Source of the DNA: Oligosphaeraceae bacterium
Lineage (GTDB): Bacteria > Verrucomicrobiota > Lentisphaeria > Oligosphaerales > Oligosphaeraceae
DNA: 7,772 nt
Assembly: GCA_012515455.1 (NCBI GenBank)
Contig: JAAYYJ010000035.1
Span: 1-7,772 of the forward strand
Direction: 5' to 3'
In this document: piece by piece, positions 1-6,677 of the stretch
Layout of the letters: every line of letters begins with the position of its first letter
Position numbering within the stretch: position 1 is the stretch's first letter
The notes under the pieces: model-generated
Database searches by the model: none
What the model saw: the letters and a program-made list of their open reading frames with translations, nothing else
Told to the model about the DNA's origin: nothing
Program-made: the position numbers and the translations under genes

Positions 1-422
1 CCATCCCCCCGGCCATGGCCGGAGCGCTACTCTGTCCGGCCGATATTCTGCATGCCAATGCCGGGGGGGCATACACGGTCTGCAGCTACGGCATCTGTTA
101 CTACATGCGTTCTAGCATGGGGGCCCCTGGTTACGTGGAACGCATCACCGAGGTCTTCCGCCCGGCCGAGAAGCTTTATTTGGCCGATGGCATGTCCCTG
201 AATGCATCTGCGACCAACGACGACCCCAACCCGGCTAGCTATGTCTATCTGGCTACTACTTCGTATCCCTTTTCGATTAAGACCGACCGCGGTGCGAAGG
301 TGGATTACCGCCATTCCGGTCTGAAAACCTGCAATACCCTGTTTGCCGATATGCATGTTACGTCGCTGGACATCAACAAAATGCGCCTCAATACCTGGAT
401 GGTCCATCCCCAGGACCGCTGA
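1..422 (+). CDS. Type II secretion/pseudopilin-like protein, C-terminal part (5' truncated)
   Basis: The reading frame is open from the left edge (first full codon at base 3) to a TGA at 420-422, so the N-terminus lies outside the window. The ATG at 15 is just an internal codon. About 140 residues are visible. They match the C-terminal half of the pseudopilin-like proteins common in Lentisphaerota and Planctomycetota: a 'CPAD' element, an aromatic stretch (CSYGICYYM) and a C-terminal 'RHSGLKTCNTLFADMHV'. The last corresponds to the H-X9-DG processing-associated motif, but here the His-Asp spacing is 11 residues and the Gly is Met, so the motif is degenerate. The missing N-terminus would be expected to carry a prepilin cleavage site and a hydrophobic helix. 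Such proteins are presumed to be inserted in the inner membrane or assembled in a pseudopilus; the individual role is unknown. No strong terminator follows: there is a T-rich stretch at 498-506 and a 6-bp stem at 522-536, but they are not joined in canonical form. Confidence 0.78.
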   Translation, partial: IPPAMAGALLCPADILHANAGGAYTVCSYGICYYMRSSMGAPGYVERITEVFRPAEKLYLADGMSLNASATNDDPNPASYVYLATTSYPFSIKTDRGAKVDYRHSGLKTCNTLFADMHVTSLDINKMRLNTWMVHPQDR

Positions 423-601
423 GATCAGTTGTTTGTTCTCCACTGCTCCCGGGCACTTGGGCGATTAATTTATACCGCGACTGCAGCGGCTGGAGCTTTA
501 TTTTTTCCCAGTGGGCGGCAGTCCGGCAGTGCCGGATACAATCTGGTTATTGTGAATTTGGCGCTATATATTATGTTTTTTACCTCTTGCCATTGACTAC
601 T

Positions 602-605
602 AGGA
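602..605 (+). promoter_or_regulatory. Ribosome binding site for the acyl-activating fusion gene
   Basis: AGGA lies 7 nt upstream of the ATG at 613. It supports this start for an N-terminus that is short for the AMP-binding family. Confidence 0.55.
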
Positions 606-612
606 ATATAGC

Positions 613-3093
613 ATGACGATATTACAGGCGGGCGACAAAATTGCTTTGATTTACAAGGAAATCCGGGTTACTTTCCGGGAACTGCTCGGCAAAGCCACCC
701 AGTTTTGTCACGCCAGCAACGCCGCCCCCGGCGATCGGGTGGTGATTTTTTCTGAGAACCGCTTGGAATGGGTGTATGCGTTCTACGGCTGCTGGAAGGC
801 GCAAGCTATTCCGGTGCCGGTGGATGCGGCCTCGACTGCGGAAGAAGTGGCGTATATCCTGAAAGACTGCCGCCCGACGGCCCTGTTCTGTTCCGAGGCC
901 AATCTCGAGAAAGCCCGCAGCGCGGCGCAGCTGGCCGGGGTGCAGACCCGGGTCGTGGTTTTTGAGCAGATGCCGGCAGAGGCGCCCATCCCGGCCGAGG
1001 ATGCGATTGCCGAGCCTGCGGCCTCGGCAGTGGCAGTGATTGTCTATACCTCCGGCACCACCGGCAGCCCGAAAGGGGTGATGCTGACCTACGAGAATAT
1101 CTGGGCCAATCTGCATTCCGTGTCCGCGGAAGTGCCCATCTATCGTTCGGATGACCGGGTTATGGTCTTGCTGCCCCTGCACCATGTGCTGCCGCTGCAG
1201 GGAACCATGGTCATGCCCCTGACGATCGGCGCAACCATCGTTTTCGCCCCGTCATTGGTCGCCGCTGATATCCTCAGCACCCTGTCCGAGAATAAAGTCA
1301 CTCTGTTCGTCGGGGTGCCCAGGTTGTTTACCCTGCTGCGGGATGGACTGATGAGCAAAATCCGCCAGAGCAAACTGGCCTTATTGCTGTTTTTCCTCTG
1401 CGCCAGAGTCAATAGTCTTGCCTTTTCCCGCCTGGTCTTCGGAGCCGTGCAGCGGCGTTTCGGCGGGGCCATCCGCTATATGCCCTGCGGAGGTGCCGCC
1501 CTGGATGCCGGCGTGATCAAGGATTTCCGGACCCTGGGCTTTGAAATCCTGCTCGGGTACGGGCTTACCGAAACCGCCCCCATGGTGTCCTTCACCCACC
1601 CCGGCAAAGGACGCAAAGGTGCGGCCGGGCAGATCATCCCCTGCAACCAGGTGCGTTGTGTCGACGGCGAAATCGCCGTACGGGGCAAGAATGTCATGCT
1701 GGGGTATTTCGAGCGCCCGGAAGAAACCGCCGCGGTGCTGCGCGAGGGCTGGTTCTATACCGGCGATCTTGGGCACGTCGACGCAGATGGATATATCTTC
1801 ATTACCGGCCGCCGCAAAGAAATCATTGTCTTGCCCAGCGGCAAGAATATCAATCCTGAGGAAGTGGAGCAGAAGCTGCTCAAGTATGCTGATTTTATCT
1901 CCGAGGTCGCGGTGCTGGCGTCCGGTGATGCCTTGCAGGCACTGATTCTGCCGAACATCAAAGCGATGCAGGCCCGCGGGATTGTCAATCTGGAAGAAAC
2001 CATCCGCTCGGAAGTGGTCAGGAAATACAACCAGGGGGCTTCCAGCTACAAGCGGATTCTCAAATGCACCCTGATTCAGGAATCCCTGCCCAGGACCCGC
2101 CTGGGCAAGCTCAAGCGCCACGAATTGCCGGCCCTGGCGGTGAATGCCCGCCGGGCAAAGGCCGATGCTGCTCCGGAACCGGATTTGGAAGAATACCGGG
2201 TGATCAAGGAATTCCTGCGGGGGCAGACCGGGCTGGACATCAACCCCGATGATCATTTCGAGCTGGACCTGAGTCTAGATTCCTTGGGCAAGGTGAGTTT
2301 TCAGGTATTTTTAAGCGGCACCTTCGCGCTGGAGGTCCAGGAACAGACTCTGCTAGATCACCCCACGCCGCGAAAACTGGCCGAATACATGCACGGGCTG
2401 GCCGCTACGGTCTCGGCGGACAAGCATTTCAAATGGGGCGAACTGCTGCGCGAAAAAGTCAGCCTGAAGCTGCCCCGGAGCTGGGTGACTTTCCACTGGC
2501 TGAACCTCTGCTCCAGCTTCTTCCTGCGCTGCCTGTTCCGCTTGAAAGGCAATAATGTGGAGAATGTCCCGGAGGGCGCCTGCATCCTGGCCCTGAATCA
2601 CCAGAGCTACCTGGACGGGCTATTTATTATGGCGTTCCTGAAGCGGACGGTCCTGCGGGATACTTTTTTCTACGCCAAGGCCGAGCATGTCCGGCACTGG
2701 TGGCAGCGCTTCATGGCCAGCCGCCACAATGTCATTGTCATGGACATCAACAAGGACCTGAAATTGTCCCTGCAGAAACTTGCCGATGTCCTGAAAAAGA
2801 ACAAGAAGGTGATTATTTTCCCGGAAGGGACGCGCACTATGGACGGCAGCCTGGGCGACTTCAAACACACCTTCGCCATCTTGGGCCGGGAACTGGAAGT
2901 GCCCATCGTGCCGGTGGCCGTGGATGGCGCCTTTAAGGCCCTGCCGCGCGGCAAAGTCTTCCCGCGGTTTTTCCAAAAGGTCGATATTTCCTTCCTGGAG
3001 CCCATTTACCCTGCCCATAATGACAGTTATTCGTCTCTGTCGGACAAGGTCTTCCAGGCGCTGTCCAGCAAGCTGGAAAAACCACAACCATAA
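613..3093 (+). CDS. Acyl-ACP/CoA synthetase - acyl carrier protein - PlsC acyltransferase fusion
   Basis: This 826-residue protein has three domains in order. Residues 1 to about 505 are an ANL-superfamily acyl-activating enzyme. They show the ATP loop YTSGTTGSPKG (145-155), GYGLTET (315-321), YTGDLG (382-387), GRRKEI (399-404) and the conserved C-terminal lysine in RLGK (K499). Residues about 524-595 are an acyl carrier domain with the phosphopantetheine serine S557 in LSLDSLGK. Residues about 620-820 are a PlsC/AGPAT acyltransferase with the H-X4-D motif NHQSYLD (H663, D668), FPEGTR (736-741) and VPIVPVAVDG (763-772), preceded by a hydrophobic segment at about 624-645. All catalytic motifs look intact. 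The inferred job is ATP-dependent activation of a free fatty acid, loading on the internal carrier, and transfer to a lysophospholipid or glycerol-3-phosphate derivative at the inner membrane face. E. coli Aas has a related pair of activities with the acyltransferase first and no carrier domain. The specific substrates are not established by the sequence. Confidence 0.9.
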   Translation: MTILQAGDKIALIYKEIRVTFRELLGKATQFCHASNAAPGDRVVIFSENRLEWVYAFYGCWKAQAIPVPVDAASTAEEVAYILKDCRPTALFCSEANLEKARSAAQLAGVQTRVVVFEQMPAEAPIPAEDAIAEPAASAVAVIVYTSGTTGSPKGVMLTYENIWANLHSVSAEVPIYRSDDRVMVLLPLHHVLPLQGTMVMPLTIGATIVFAPSLVAADILSTLSENKVTLFVGVPRLFTLLRDGLMSKIRQSKLALLLFFLCARVNSLAFSRLVFGAVQRRFGGAIRYMPCGGAALDAGVIKDFRTLGFEILLGYGLTETAPMVSFTHPGKGRKGAAGQIIPCNQVRCVDGEIAVRGKNVMLGYFERPEETAAVLREGWFYTGDLGHVDADGYIFITGRRKEIIVLPSGKNINPEEVEQKLLKYADFISEVAVLASGDALQALILPNIKAMQARGIVNLEETIRSEVVRKYNQGASSYKRILKCTLIQESLPRTRLGKLKRHELPALAVNARRAKADAAPEPDLEEYRVIKEFLRGQTGLDINPDDHFELDLSLDSLGKVSFQVFLSGTFALEVQEQTLLDHPTPRKLAEYMHGLAATVSADKHFKWGELLREKVSLKLPRSWVTFHWLNLCSSFFLRCLFRLKGNNVENVPEGACILALNHQSYLDGLFIMAFLKRTVLRDTFFYAKAEHVRHWWQRFMASRHNVIVMDINKDLKLSLQKLADVLKKNKKVIIFPEGTRTMDGSLGDFKHTFAILGRELEVPIVPVAVDGAFKALPRGKVFPRFFQKVDISFLEPIYPAHNDSYSSLSDKVFQALSSKLEKPQP

Positions 3094-3199
3094 GGTATCC
3101 AGACCCAGAAGCAACCGCTTTTGCCATGGTGCAAGCGCTGACACCACGCGGGTTAAGGTACAACCAGACAAGGCGGCCTTGAGGGTCACCCTTGCCAAT

Positions 3200-3205
3200 A
3201 GGAGG
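3200..3205 (+). promoter_or_regulatory. Strong Shine-Dalgarno deciding the DUF4838 gene start
   Basis: A perfect AGGAGG lies 6 nt before the ATG at 3212. The same frame stays open upstream to about 2924, but that part overlaps the preceding gene. The SD, together with the signal peptide that begins right after this ATG, fixes the start at 3212. Confidence 0.8.
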
Positions 3206-3211
3206 AAGACC

Positions 3212-6130
3212 ATGACCGACCGGCTGAAACAATTATTCTTGCTCGCTGGCTTCCTCGCTGGCAGTGCCTTGACTGCCCTCGAGGCGCCATTTTGCCGCCT
3301 GGCCGGCGACCATAAGGCCGCAGGGGCCATTAACATCGTGGTGCCGGAAAAATATCCGCTGGTTAATTTCGCCGCGGAGGAATTGCTGGTCTTCCTGCAA
3401 GAAGGCGGGAACCAGGTCCAGCCTTCTCCAGCCGTCAATCCGGACGCGTTGTGCATTGTCCTGGGGGACTGTGAAATGGCGCGCGCTGCCGGGGTGTCGC
3501 TCGAGGGCGTCCCGCGTGATGGGTACCGGATCGTAAAAAAAGGCAACCTGGTCTTCATCTCCGGCCAGGACAGCAAGGGCCCGGCGGACTTTGTCAAAGG
3601 CGACAGCGGCCATCTGGATATGCTGGAAGTACAAGATTACGCGACGCTGTTCGGGGTGTATGAATTCCTGGAACGCTTCGCGGGGGTGAGATTCTATTTC
3701 CCCGGTAAAATGGGTACCATTGTGCCGCAAAAAACTCTGGCCCTGCCTGAATCCATTGATTTGCTCGATTATCCCGCGATGGACATCAGAACGGTCGGCG
3801 AACCCGGCCAGTGGTACGACGAGGTGCGTGTCTGCGCCAATCGCCGCTTCCCGGGCAATGTGAAACTGGCGAAAATGCGTTCCCGGCACCGGATTTTGAT
3901 GCGCAATATGAGCAATTCGCTGCAAAAAGGCGATTACATCAACCGGTTCCTGAAAACCCACCCGGAGTATTTCGCCCTGGGCAACGACGGGAAGCGCATC
4001 CCTGAGTATAAAAACCGACACCACTGCCAAATCTGCGTAAATAGTGGCATCGAACAGGAAATTTTTGCCGACATCAAGGCGTTCTCGCAGGGGCTGCCGC
4101 CTTCCGCGCGCAATATCCCCCCATTTTCCAGTGCCACCCCGAACCGCTGGCCATCGATGTTTTCCCAAGGCATTGTCAACCTGACCCATGATGATGGCTT
4201 CGTCTGGTGCAAATGCCCGGTGTGCGCAAAAATCGCCGATGCGGACCAGGTCAGCAAAGACCTGGCCCAGCGGCAAAAGGTTTCCCACGCAGTATGGAAG
4301 TTCACCGCCAGGATTGCCGACCGCCTGAAAGCGGAAAAGATTGATACTAGGCTGCTGCTGCTGGCCTATCACCCCTATGACCAGGTGCCGGATTTCCCGA
4401 TCCCGGACAATATCGTGACCGCTATCGTGCTGTTCCCCGGCATCCAGGGCCATAACGCCTCCATGGACCAGCAGGATGCGCTCCTGAACGCCTGGCGCGC
4501 AAAAACCGGCAGCAAGGTGTCGCTGCGGGCCTGGACCGGCAAGTACAACGCCCGGGCCTTCCCCGGCATCCCGGCCTTCTGCCACAATTTGCTGGGAGAA
4601 TATTTCTCCCGGCGCGCGGACTGGTTCTCCGGCGCATTCTGCTACGAGGGCGCCGACCAGTTCATCTTCTCATACTTGAATGTCTACGTGTTTTCCAAAA
4701 TGGCCTGGGACCCCCAGCGCGACTACAAGGCCATGATCGACGAACATTTCGAATTGATGTTCGGACCGGCGGCGGCAAAAATGCGCCAGTACTTCGATGA
4801 GATGGAAAAAATCTGGGACCAGGAAATCATGCTCGGCATGCACGAAACGGCCTTGGGCGGGGTCTATCAGGTGGCCCAGCCTTATGATTTGTGGCGGAAA
4901 GTGTTTTCCCAGTCGCGCCGCGACCATTTCAATGCCATATTCGACGCGGCGGAAGCATTGACGGCTAACGCTGCCGACAGCCTGGAGAGGGTCAGGTTCA
5001 TGCGCAAAAATGTCTGGGACAGCGTGCTGGCCCAGGCTAAGGAGTTCGATGCATTGCAGGAGACGGTGAAAAATTTCCGGCTGTATGTCCCTGGTGATGC
5101 CTATCTGCGCCCTCATTTCGGCACCAGGAACGAAGTGCAGACTATCGTTTCCGTCAGCGAAACTCCCGGTAGTTTCATCTTCAAGTTCCATTGCCAGGAA
5201 CCGCGCATCACCGAAATCCGGGCCCAGGCCAAAGGCCGCGACAACGGCGATACCTGGATGGATTTCGAGGCCGAGGTCTTCTTGAATCCTTCCGGGGATC
5301 AGAAGCATTATCTGCAATGGATTGCCAACGACGCAGGGGCCCTGGACGATTATGCCTTCACCGTGAATGAGCCGTCGCTGGGAATAAAGTGGAACGGGCA
5401 GGCAAAAGTCGAAACCAGGCGCGGACCGGACTTCTGGGAATGCATCTTCGATATCCCGAAAGCGGACCTGGGCGACTATTGCCGGGACGGCTTCCCGGTA
5501 ATGTTCTATCACAAGCGGGCCTTCAATAATATGAAGGATAATGAGCTGGTCACTACCTATAAATGGTCATGCCTGTCCAGCAAAGCTCTGAATGACCCTA
5601 CCGAATGGGGCAGAATAGTGCTGACCGGACGTGATGAGAATCTGGTCGTGAATGGCACCTTCAAGGGCCTGGAGGACGTCGCGCAAAGCCGGAAGACTTA
5701 CCGGGAAATGAAAACCAACCCCGAGAAACAGTCGCTGAGATTCGACCACGAGCAATTCATTCGTGACGGCGTGTCACTGCATATCTCCAGCCAGGAGGTG
5801 GGCAATGTCGGGGTCGAATTGCCGGTCGATATCAGCCGGATGAAACCCGCGACAAAATACCGCCTGAGTTTCTTTTGCCGGACCCAAAAGCTCGATGGTC
5901 TGGGATTGCGGGGCGAAATCTACTGGGGCAACGGTGTGTATTCCAGCCCCTTCAAAGAACAACGCATCAAGGTCTTCGGCGACAATCCCTGGCACCGCCT
6001 GAGCTATGTAATCACCAGCCCGGACACCTTGCCCAAACAGGCTTATATGTACGTCAGGATTATGCAGAGCATCGGCGAGGCCTGGATCGACGACTGCCGC
6101 CTCGAAGAAGTGCCAGAAGCCAAACCGTAA
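3212..6130 (+). CDS. Secreted DUF4838 domain protein with carbohydrate-binding-like C-terminal domains
   Basis: This 972-residue protein starts with a signal peptide (K6 in a short basic start, hydrophobic core about 8-21, probable cleavage near residues 22-25). Residues about 35-180 resemble the alpha-glucuronidase/GH20-type N-terminal accessory domain (AAEELLVFLQ, later GVYEFLERFAGVRFYFPG). Residues about 230-510 are the DUF4838 core, whose signature is THDDGFVWCKCPVC (325-338): a DDG followed by a C-x-C-x2-C cluster. Residues about 625-800 look like a CBM9/DOMON-type beta-sandwich (DFEAEVFLNPSGD, then WECIFDIPKADLG). Residues about 806-968 look like a CBM4/9-type jelly roll (NLVVNGTF at the start, WIDDCRLEE at the end). 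DUF4838 is a glycoside-hydrolase-like family without, to my knowledge, a firmly assigned reaction, so an exported polysaccharide-binding or -cleaving role is inference. The gene lies 118 bp after the fusion gene, so it may have its own promoter; none is clear. No canonical terminator follows, but the hairpin-rich repeats begin about 100 bp downstream. Confidence 0.88.
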   Translation: MTDRLKQLFLLAGFLAGSALTALEAPFCRLAGDHKAAGAINIVVPEKYPLVNFAAEELLVFLQEGGNQVQPSPAVNPDALCIVLGDCEMARAAGVSLEGVPRDGYRIVKKGNLVFISGQDSKGPADFVKGDSGHLDMLEVQDYATLFGVYEFLERFAGVRFYFPGKMGTIVPQKTLALPESIDLLDYPAMDIRTVGEPGQWYDEVRVCANRRFPGNVKLAKMRSRHRILMRNMSNSLQKGDYINRFLKTHPEYFALGNDGKRIPEYKNRHHCQICVNSGIEQEIFADIKAFSQGLPPSARNIPPFSSATPNRWPSMFSQGIVNLTHDDGFVWCKCPVCAKIADADQVSKDLAQRQKVSHAVWKFTARIADRLKAEKIDTRLLLLAYHPYDQVPDFPIPDNIVTAIVLFPGIQGHNASMDQQDALLNAWRAKTGSKVSLRAWTGKYNARAFPGIPAFCHNLLGEYFSRRADWFSGAFCYEGADQFIFSYLNVYVFSKMAWDPQRDYKAMIDEHFELMFGPAAAKMRQYFDEMEKIWDQEIMLGMHETALGGVYQVAQPYDLWRKVFSQSRRDHFNAIFDAAEALTANAADSLERVRFMRKNVWDSVLAQAKEFDALQETVKNFRLYVPGDAYLRPHFGTRNEVQTIVSVSETPGSFIFKFHCQEPRITEIRAQAKGRDNGDTWMDFEAEVFLNPSGDQKHYLQWIANDAGALDDYAFTVNEPSLGIKWNGQAKVETRRGPDFWECIFDIPKADLGDYCRDGFPVMFYHKRAFNNMKDNELVTTYKWSCLSSKALNDPTEWGRIVLTGRDENLVVNGTFKGLEDVAQSRKTYREMKTNPEKQSLRFDHEQFIRDGVSLHISSQEVGNVGVELPVDISRMKPATKYRLSFFCRTQKLDGLGLRGEIYWGNGVYSSPFKEQRIKVFGDNPWHRLSYVITSPDTLPKQAYMYVRIMQSIGEAWIDDCRLEEVPEAKP

Positions 6131-6231
6131 AACTGGGTAATGGGCGAACGCAACAGAACCATCCAGGGCGCGAAAATATGGCGCCAAAGGTTCCCGGTCG
6201 CAGCCGCAACTACAATTTCCGTCTCGCTACC

Positions 6232-6283
6232 TCAATAGTGGAATAACGGTCATGTGTGCGGCGGCTTGCTGCCGCACGTTTCT
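6232..6283. repeat. Shortened, diverged unit of the 87-bp repeat
   Basis: This 52-bp unit begins with the same roughly 24-bp linker as the full units (CAATAGTGGAATAACGGTC and following bases, with T-to-A at one position) and ends with the same CCGCACGTTTC. In between it has one hairpin (6256-6277, 7-bp stem GTGCGGC/GCCGCAC) instead of two. The 5' half matches the first hairpin of a full unit and the 3' half matches the second, so it looks like a deletion product that joined the two at their shared GTGCGG/CCGCAC ends. An alternative is that it is the ancestral form. Confidence 0.8.
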
Positions 6284-6457
6284 GCAATAGTGGAATTACG
6301 GTCATGTGGAGATGATGTGCGGCGGCTTGCCGCCGCTGTCAGTGCGGGAGAAAAGCTCCCGCACGTTTCCGCAATAGTGGAATTACGGTCATGTGGAGAT
6401 GATGTGCGGCGGCTTGCCGCCGCTGTCAGTGCGGGAGAAAAGCTCCCGCACGTTTCC
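6284..6457. repeat. Two identical tandem 87-bp units, each with two perfect hairpins
   Basis: The units 6284-6370 and 6371-6457 are identical at every base. Each contains a linker starting GCAATAGTGG, then hairpin 1 (6319-6336 and 6406-6423; stem GCGGCGG/CCGCCGC, 7 bp, loop CTTG), then a short spacer CTGTCA, then hairpin 2 (6342-6364 and 6429-6451; stem GTGCGGGAG/CTCCCGCAC, 9 bp, loop AAAAG), then GTTTCC. A third unit begins with GCAA at 6458 and then changes into the hairpin array. The period is 29 codons, which is why repetitive open frames appear on both strands. Exact identity implies recent duplication or gene conversion. No terminator-type T-run follows the stems. Confidence 0.95.
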
Positions 6458-6476
6458 GCAACCCCGAAGGGGTTGC
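6458..6476. repeat. Hairpin A
   Basis: An 8-bp perfect stem, GCAACCCC/GGGGTTGC, with loop GAA. Its first four bases also fit as the start of the next 87-bp unit, so the junction between the two repeat systems is seamless. It is followed by TTTC, too short for a normal intrinsic terminator tail. Confidence 0.85.
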
Positions 6477-6492
6477 TTTCCAATTCCTATAG

Positions 6493-6525
6493 CCCAGGGT
6501 TGGCCGCGCAGCGGCCTACCCTGGG
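6493..6525. repeat. Hairpin C
   Basis: The stem is CCCAGGGT/ACCCTGGG (8 bp), one T-T mismatch (6501/6517), then GGCCGC/GCGGCC (6 bp), with loop GCA. It is the partner of the hairpin at 6618-6650. Confidence 0.88.
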
Positions 6526-6549
6526 AAAACGCGCCCATCGCTCCCTCCT

Positions 6550-6596
6550 CTCCTCCCCCTCCCGGGCCGGCTCAGCCGGCCCGGGAGGGGGAGGAG
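6550..6596. repeat. Central long palindrome D (22-bp stem)
   Basis: A perfect inverted repeat with arms 6550-6571 and 6575-6596 and a 3-base loop, TCA. The outer arms are strand-biased: pyrimidine-only (CTCCTCCCCCT type) on the left and purine-only on the right. The inner part is CCCGGGCCGGC. A run of six T lies 12 nt further on (6609-6614), too far for a textbook terminator, though a terminating effect on + strand transcripts is possible. Confidence 0.9.
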
Positions 6597-6617
6597 GAAT
6601 AGGGGATGTTTTTTGGT

Positions 6618-6650
6618 CCCAGGGTAGGTTGCTCCGCAACCAACCCTGGG
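6618..6650. repeat. Hairpin C'
   Basis: The stem is CCCAGGGT/ACCCTGGG (8 bp), one A-A mismatch (6626/6642), then GGTTGC/GCAACC (6 bp), with loop TCC. It has the same architecture as hairpin C in inverted orientation: the A-A mismatch on this strand is T-T on the other, and two stem pairs differ from C by compensating changes. Confidence 0.88.
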
Positions 6651-6658
6651 CTATGAAG

Positions 6659-6677
6659 ACAACCCCTTCGGGGTTGT
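6659..6677. repeat. Hairpin A'
   Basis: An 8-bp perfect stem, ACAACCCC/GGGGTTGT, with loop TTC. It is the reverse complement of hairpin A apart from the outermost pair, which is A-T here and G-C in A. Both arms changed together, so pairing is kept. Confidence 0.85.

Larger units (their letters stand above)
6458..6677. repeat. 220-bp mirror-arranged array of five hairpins (A-C-D-C'-A')
   Basis: Five inverted repeats are placed symmetrically around about 6573: A 6458-6476, C 6493-6525, D 6550-6596, C' 6618-6650, A' 6659-6677. Each is a perfect or near-perfect hairpin by itself. A and A', and C and C', are also inverted copies of each other: 6489-6503 is the exact reverse complement of 6640-6654 (15 bp), and 6515-6526 that of 6617-6628 (12 bp). 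The array can therefore fold either as five local hairpins or as one long nested stem. The structure is read directly from the sequence; the function is unknown. It may be a dispersed palindromic element, a bidirectional transcription boundary, or an RNA structure. Confidence 0.9.

Noticed and set aside
481..537. Possible intrinsic terminator after the pseudopilin-like gene
   Set aside because: The T-run at 501-506 has no good stem before it, and the 6-bp stem at 522-536 has no T-run after it.
544..572. Possible sigma70-type promoter for the fusion gene (TGGTTA, 17-bp spacer, TATATT)
   Set aside because: The -10 box is good but the -35 box matches only half of the consensus, and AT-rich stretches in this gap offer several such matches. 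Not strong enough to list as a feature.
2620..3597. 325-residue minus-strand open frame across the end of the fusion gene
   Set aside because: It covers the PlsC domain, the intergenic gap and the start of the DUF4838 gene in antisense, and has no recognisable motif.
3233..4585. 450-residue minus-strand open frame opposite the DUF4838 gene
   Set aside because: It is a shadow of a GC-rich real gene: the + strand frame has a signal peptide, a strong SD and recognisable domains, and the antisense translation matches no family I know.
6232..6457. CRISPR array
   Set aside because: The units are directly contiguous and identical with no variable spacers, and no cas gene is nearby.
6550..6614. Classical rho-independent terminator formed by palindrome D and the T-run
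   Set aside because: The six-T run starts 12 nt after the stem instead of directly at its base. A termination effect is possible but the canonical form is absent.
6458..6677. Insertion sequence or MITE
   Set aside because: No transposase fragment and no convincing target-site duplication flank the array. A mobile origin remains possible but is not shown by this window.
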